Origin: a virus
Direction: 5' to 3' (one strand)
DNA length: 21,731 nt
IMG/VR virus record: IMGVR_UViG_3300037040_000085
Location: 1 to 21,731 of that record
In this document: positions 20,832 through 21,731 of the stretch, piece by piece
Layout of the letters: each line of letters begins with the position of its first letter
Numbering within the stretch: position 1 is the first letter of the stretch
Made by a program: the position numbers and the translations under genes
The notes under the pieces: generated by a model
The model's database searches: none
What the model was told of the DNA's origin: nothing
The model's input: only the letters and a program-made list of their open reading frames with translations

Positions 20832-20870
20832 TTACTTCCGGCGGCCCTTACGACCCTTGTGACGCGCCAT
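20832..20870 (-). CDS. 12-residue basic mini-ORF with perfect ribosome binding site
   Basis: The - strand reads ATG to TAA for MARHKGRKGRRK. AAGGAG lies six bases before the ATG, as good as any ribosome binding site in the window. Eight of twelve residues are Lys, Arg or His. It is the first translatable unit of the leftward operon, directly followed by a strong hairpin and then the Pro/Met-rich head gene. It may be a leader peptide or a very small nucleic-acid-binding protein. The short length makes codon statistics useless, so the case rests on the ribosome binding site, position and composition. Confidence 0.5.
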   Translation of the reverse strand: MARHKGRKGRRK

Positions 20871-20925
20871 GGGAGTCTCCTTGTTGACGAGAGGGAAGAG
20901 ACTAGCCTCACCCCTACGAGCCGAG

Positions 20926-20955
20926 AGACTACGCTGGACCAGAAGCGCGTGTCAA
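20926..20955 (-). promoter_or_regulatory. Candidate host-type promoter for the leftward operon
   Basis: TTGACA, a perfect -35 hexamer, lies at 20950-20955 on the - strand. After 17-18 bases comes a weak -10 (GTAGTC or TAGTCT at 20926-20932). The mini-ORF starts about 56 bases further on. It lies in the divergent region 20871-21006, which contains no gene. Confidence 0.4.
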
Positions 20956-20980
20956 TATATCGTGCGAAAAAGGCGAAGCT

Positions 20981-21003
20981 TATCAATACCATAGGATGGT
21001 ATC
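20981..21003 (+). promoter_or_regulatory. Palindromic promoter/operator motif before the portal gene
   Basis: ATACCAT (20986-20992) and ATGGTAT (20996-21002) form a perfect 7+7 palindrome around AGG, just before the portal ATG. Read as TATCAATACCATAGGATGG it matches the motif before the fibre block. AGGA within it (20993-20996) could also be the portal ribosome binding site (spacing about 10), so regulator or polymerase binding and translation initiation may overlap. Confidence 0.45.
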
Positions 21004-21006
21004 AAA

Positions 21007-21731
21007 ATGAGGATACCCCGTGACGCCAAGCAGCTGACCCAGTTCGTCCGCGAGACCGCGTCGCACTGCATGTCGTCCCGTCAGGCGCGAATGAACCGTG
21101 GCGCCTTCTATCAGGGCTACATCGACACCGGCTCGTCAGACGCAACGACGCCGGCGATGTACAACAAGCTGTGGGTGTCGCTCGACGACCTCGAATCCCT
21201 TCTGTTTTCCCCCGTATCGCTGCGCTTCCACATCGGCGACCCCGACTATCCCTCGGTGATCAACGAAGCCAAAGGCCGTGCCGCAGCCGCGCACATCCGA
21301 AACCAATACCGGCGCTGCGACGGCGATTCGATGTTCAGCCAGGCGGTCAACATCGGTCTGGTGCGCGGCAAAGGAATCATCAAACAGAGCTTCGCCAGCG
21401 GACGGTTGTCGACATGGCTGGTGCAGCCTGAAGATTTCGGCGTGCTGCGCGAGAACTACGACCGCCTCGACGAGAACATGGGCGCCTTCAATCATTCGAT
21501 GCTGGTCACGTTCGACCAATTCGTCGGCCTGGTGAAGAACCACCCCGACAAGAACGAGATGCTGAAAAAGGTCAAAGCCTATACACGCGACAGCGCTGGT
21601 CTGACCGACACGCGCGGCGGCACGGCGATGAACATCACCGTCGGCGGGCTCTACCCGATGCAGGCGGCGGGACAAGGCGGCCCCCAGATAACCGGGCGCG
21701 TCGACTGGATGGGCCGACCGCAACCGCAGCT
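21007..21731 (+). CDS. Portal (head-tail connector) protein, C-terminus beyond window
   Basis: The frame opens at ATG 21007 (TAG is in frame shortly upstream) and stays open to the right edge: 241 residues are visible. It begins MRIPRDAKQLTQFVRETASH, then SRQARMNRGAFYQGYIDTG, MYNKLWVSLDDLESLLFSPV, RFHIGDPDYP, VNIGLVRGKGIIKQSF and LSTWLVQPEDFGVLRENYDR. The order of an N-terminal helix, a short loop with tyrosines, then a wing of alternating strands and helices is that of portal proteins of short-tailed phages. It would form the dodecameric ring at one capsid vertex for packaging and tail attachment. It is the only + strand gene seen and diverges from the rest of the head genes. Confidence 0.75.
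   Translation, partial: MRIPRDAKQLTQFVRETASHCMSSRQARMNRGAFYQGYIDTGSSDATTPAMYNKLWVSLDDLESLLFSPVSLRFHIGDPDYPSVINEAKGRAAAAHIRNQYRRCDGDSMFSQAVNIGLVRGKGIIKQSFASGRLSTWLVQPEDFGVLRENYDRLDENMGAFNHSMLVTFDQFVGLVKNHPDKNEMLKKVKAYTRDSAGLTDTRGGTAMNITVGGLYPMQAAGQGGPQITGRVDWMGRPQPQ

Noticed and set aside
1-21731. tRNA genes, CRISPR arrays, IS elements, integrase or attachment sites
   Set aside because: None could be supported on reading both strands; gene packing leaves little room outside the gaps described.

Overview
The window is a late (virion structure and assembly) region of a tailed phage with a short-tail, T7-like gene order. GC is high (roughly 60% or more, by eye), and the internal virion and tail-fibre protein styles suggest a GC-rich proteobacterial host, most likely an alphaproteobacterium; the host is an inference. 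No chromosomal housekeeping gene, tRNA, IS element, CRISPR array or integrase was seen.

Layout. At the right end the portal gene (21007 to window end) is on the + strand and runs off the window. Everything else is on the - strand, read right to left from a divergent control region at about 20871-21006. In transcription order: a 12-codon basic mini-ORF with a perfect ribosome binding site and a strong hairpin after it; a Pro/Met-rich head protein; a 66-aa protein; a putative scaffolding protein; a 56-aa protein; the major capsid protein; a repeat-bearing head protein; and a small YodC-like protein. A rho-independent terminator follows (about 16827-16862), in the position of T7 T-phi. Then come a gp11-like head-tail adaptor, a small protein, and a large gp12-like tail nozzle protein carrying eight inserted repeats. 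Two small unknown genes are followed by a sulfotransferase and a GNAT acetyltransferase. Three internal/ejection proteins follow, the last with a lytic transglycosylase domain. Next are a small AT-hook-like protein overlapping a holin-like membrane protein, then a promoter-like gap. The left end is a tail-fibre and surface-protein cluster: a repeat protein, two proteins with Sec-type signal peptides, a TTG-started gene, a hidden 51-codon membrane ORF, and two paralogous fibre proteins, the last truncated by the left edge.

How they work together. The - strand genes form a tightly packed late operon in which many stops and starts overlap (ATGA, TGATG, GTGA, TTGA). Portal, scaffold and capsid build the head. 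Adaptor and nozzle build the tail. The ejection proteins and transglycosylase carry DNA across the envelope. The fibre genes determine host contact. A short quasi-palindromic motif with an ATACYATAG core lies before the portal, before the fibre cluster and before the nozzle block, and may be a phage-specific promoter or operator.

Less ordinary points: the divergent portal, the mini-ORF plus hairpin, the GSGYT-type repeats shared by three virion-cluster proteins, the signal peptides in the fibre cluster, and two small genes (51 and 56 codons) that fill apparently empty gaps. Function calls rest on motif and gene-order recognition only; no database search was possible.
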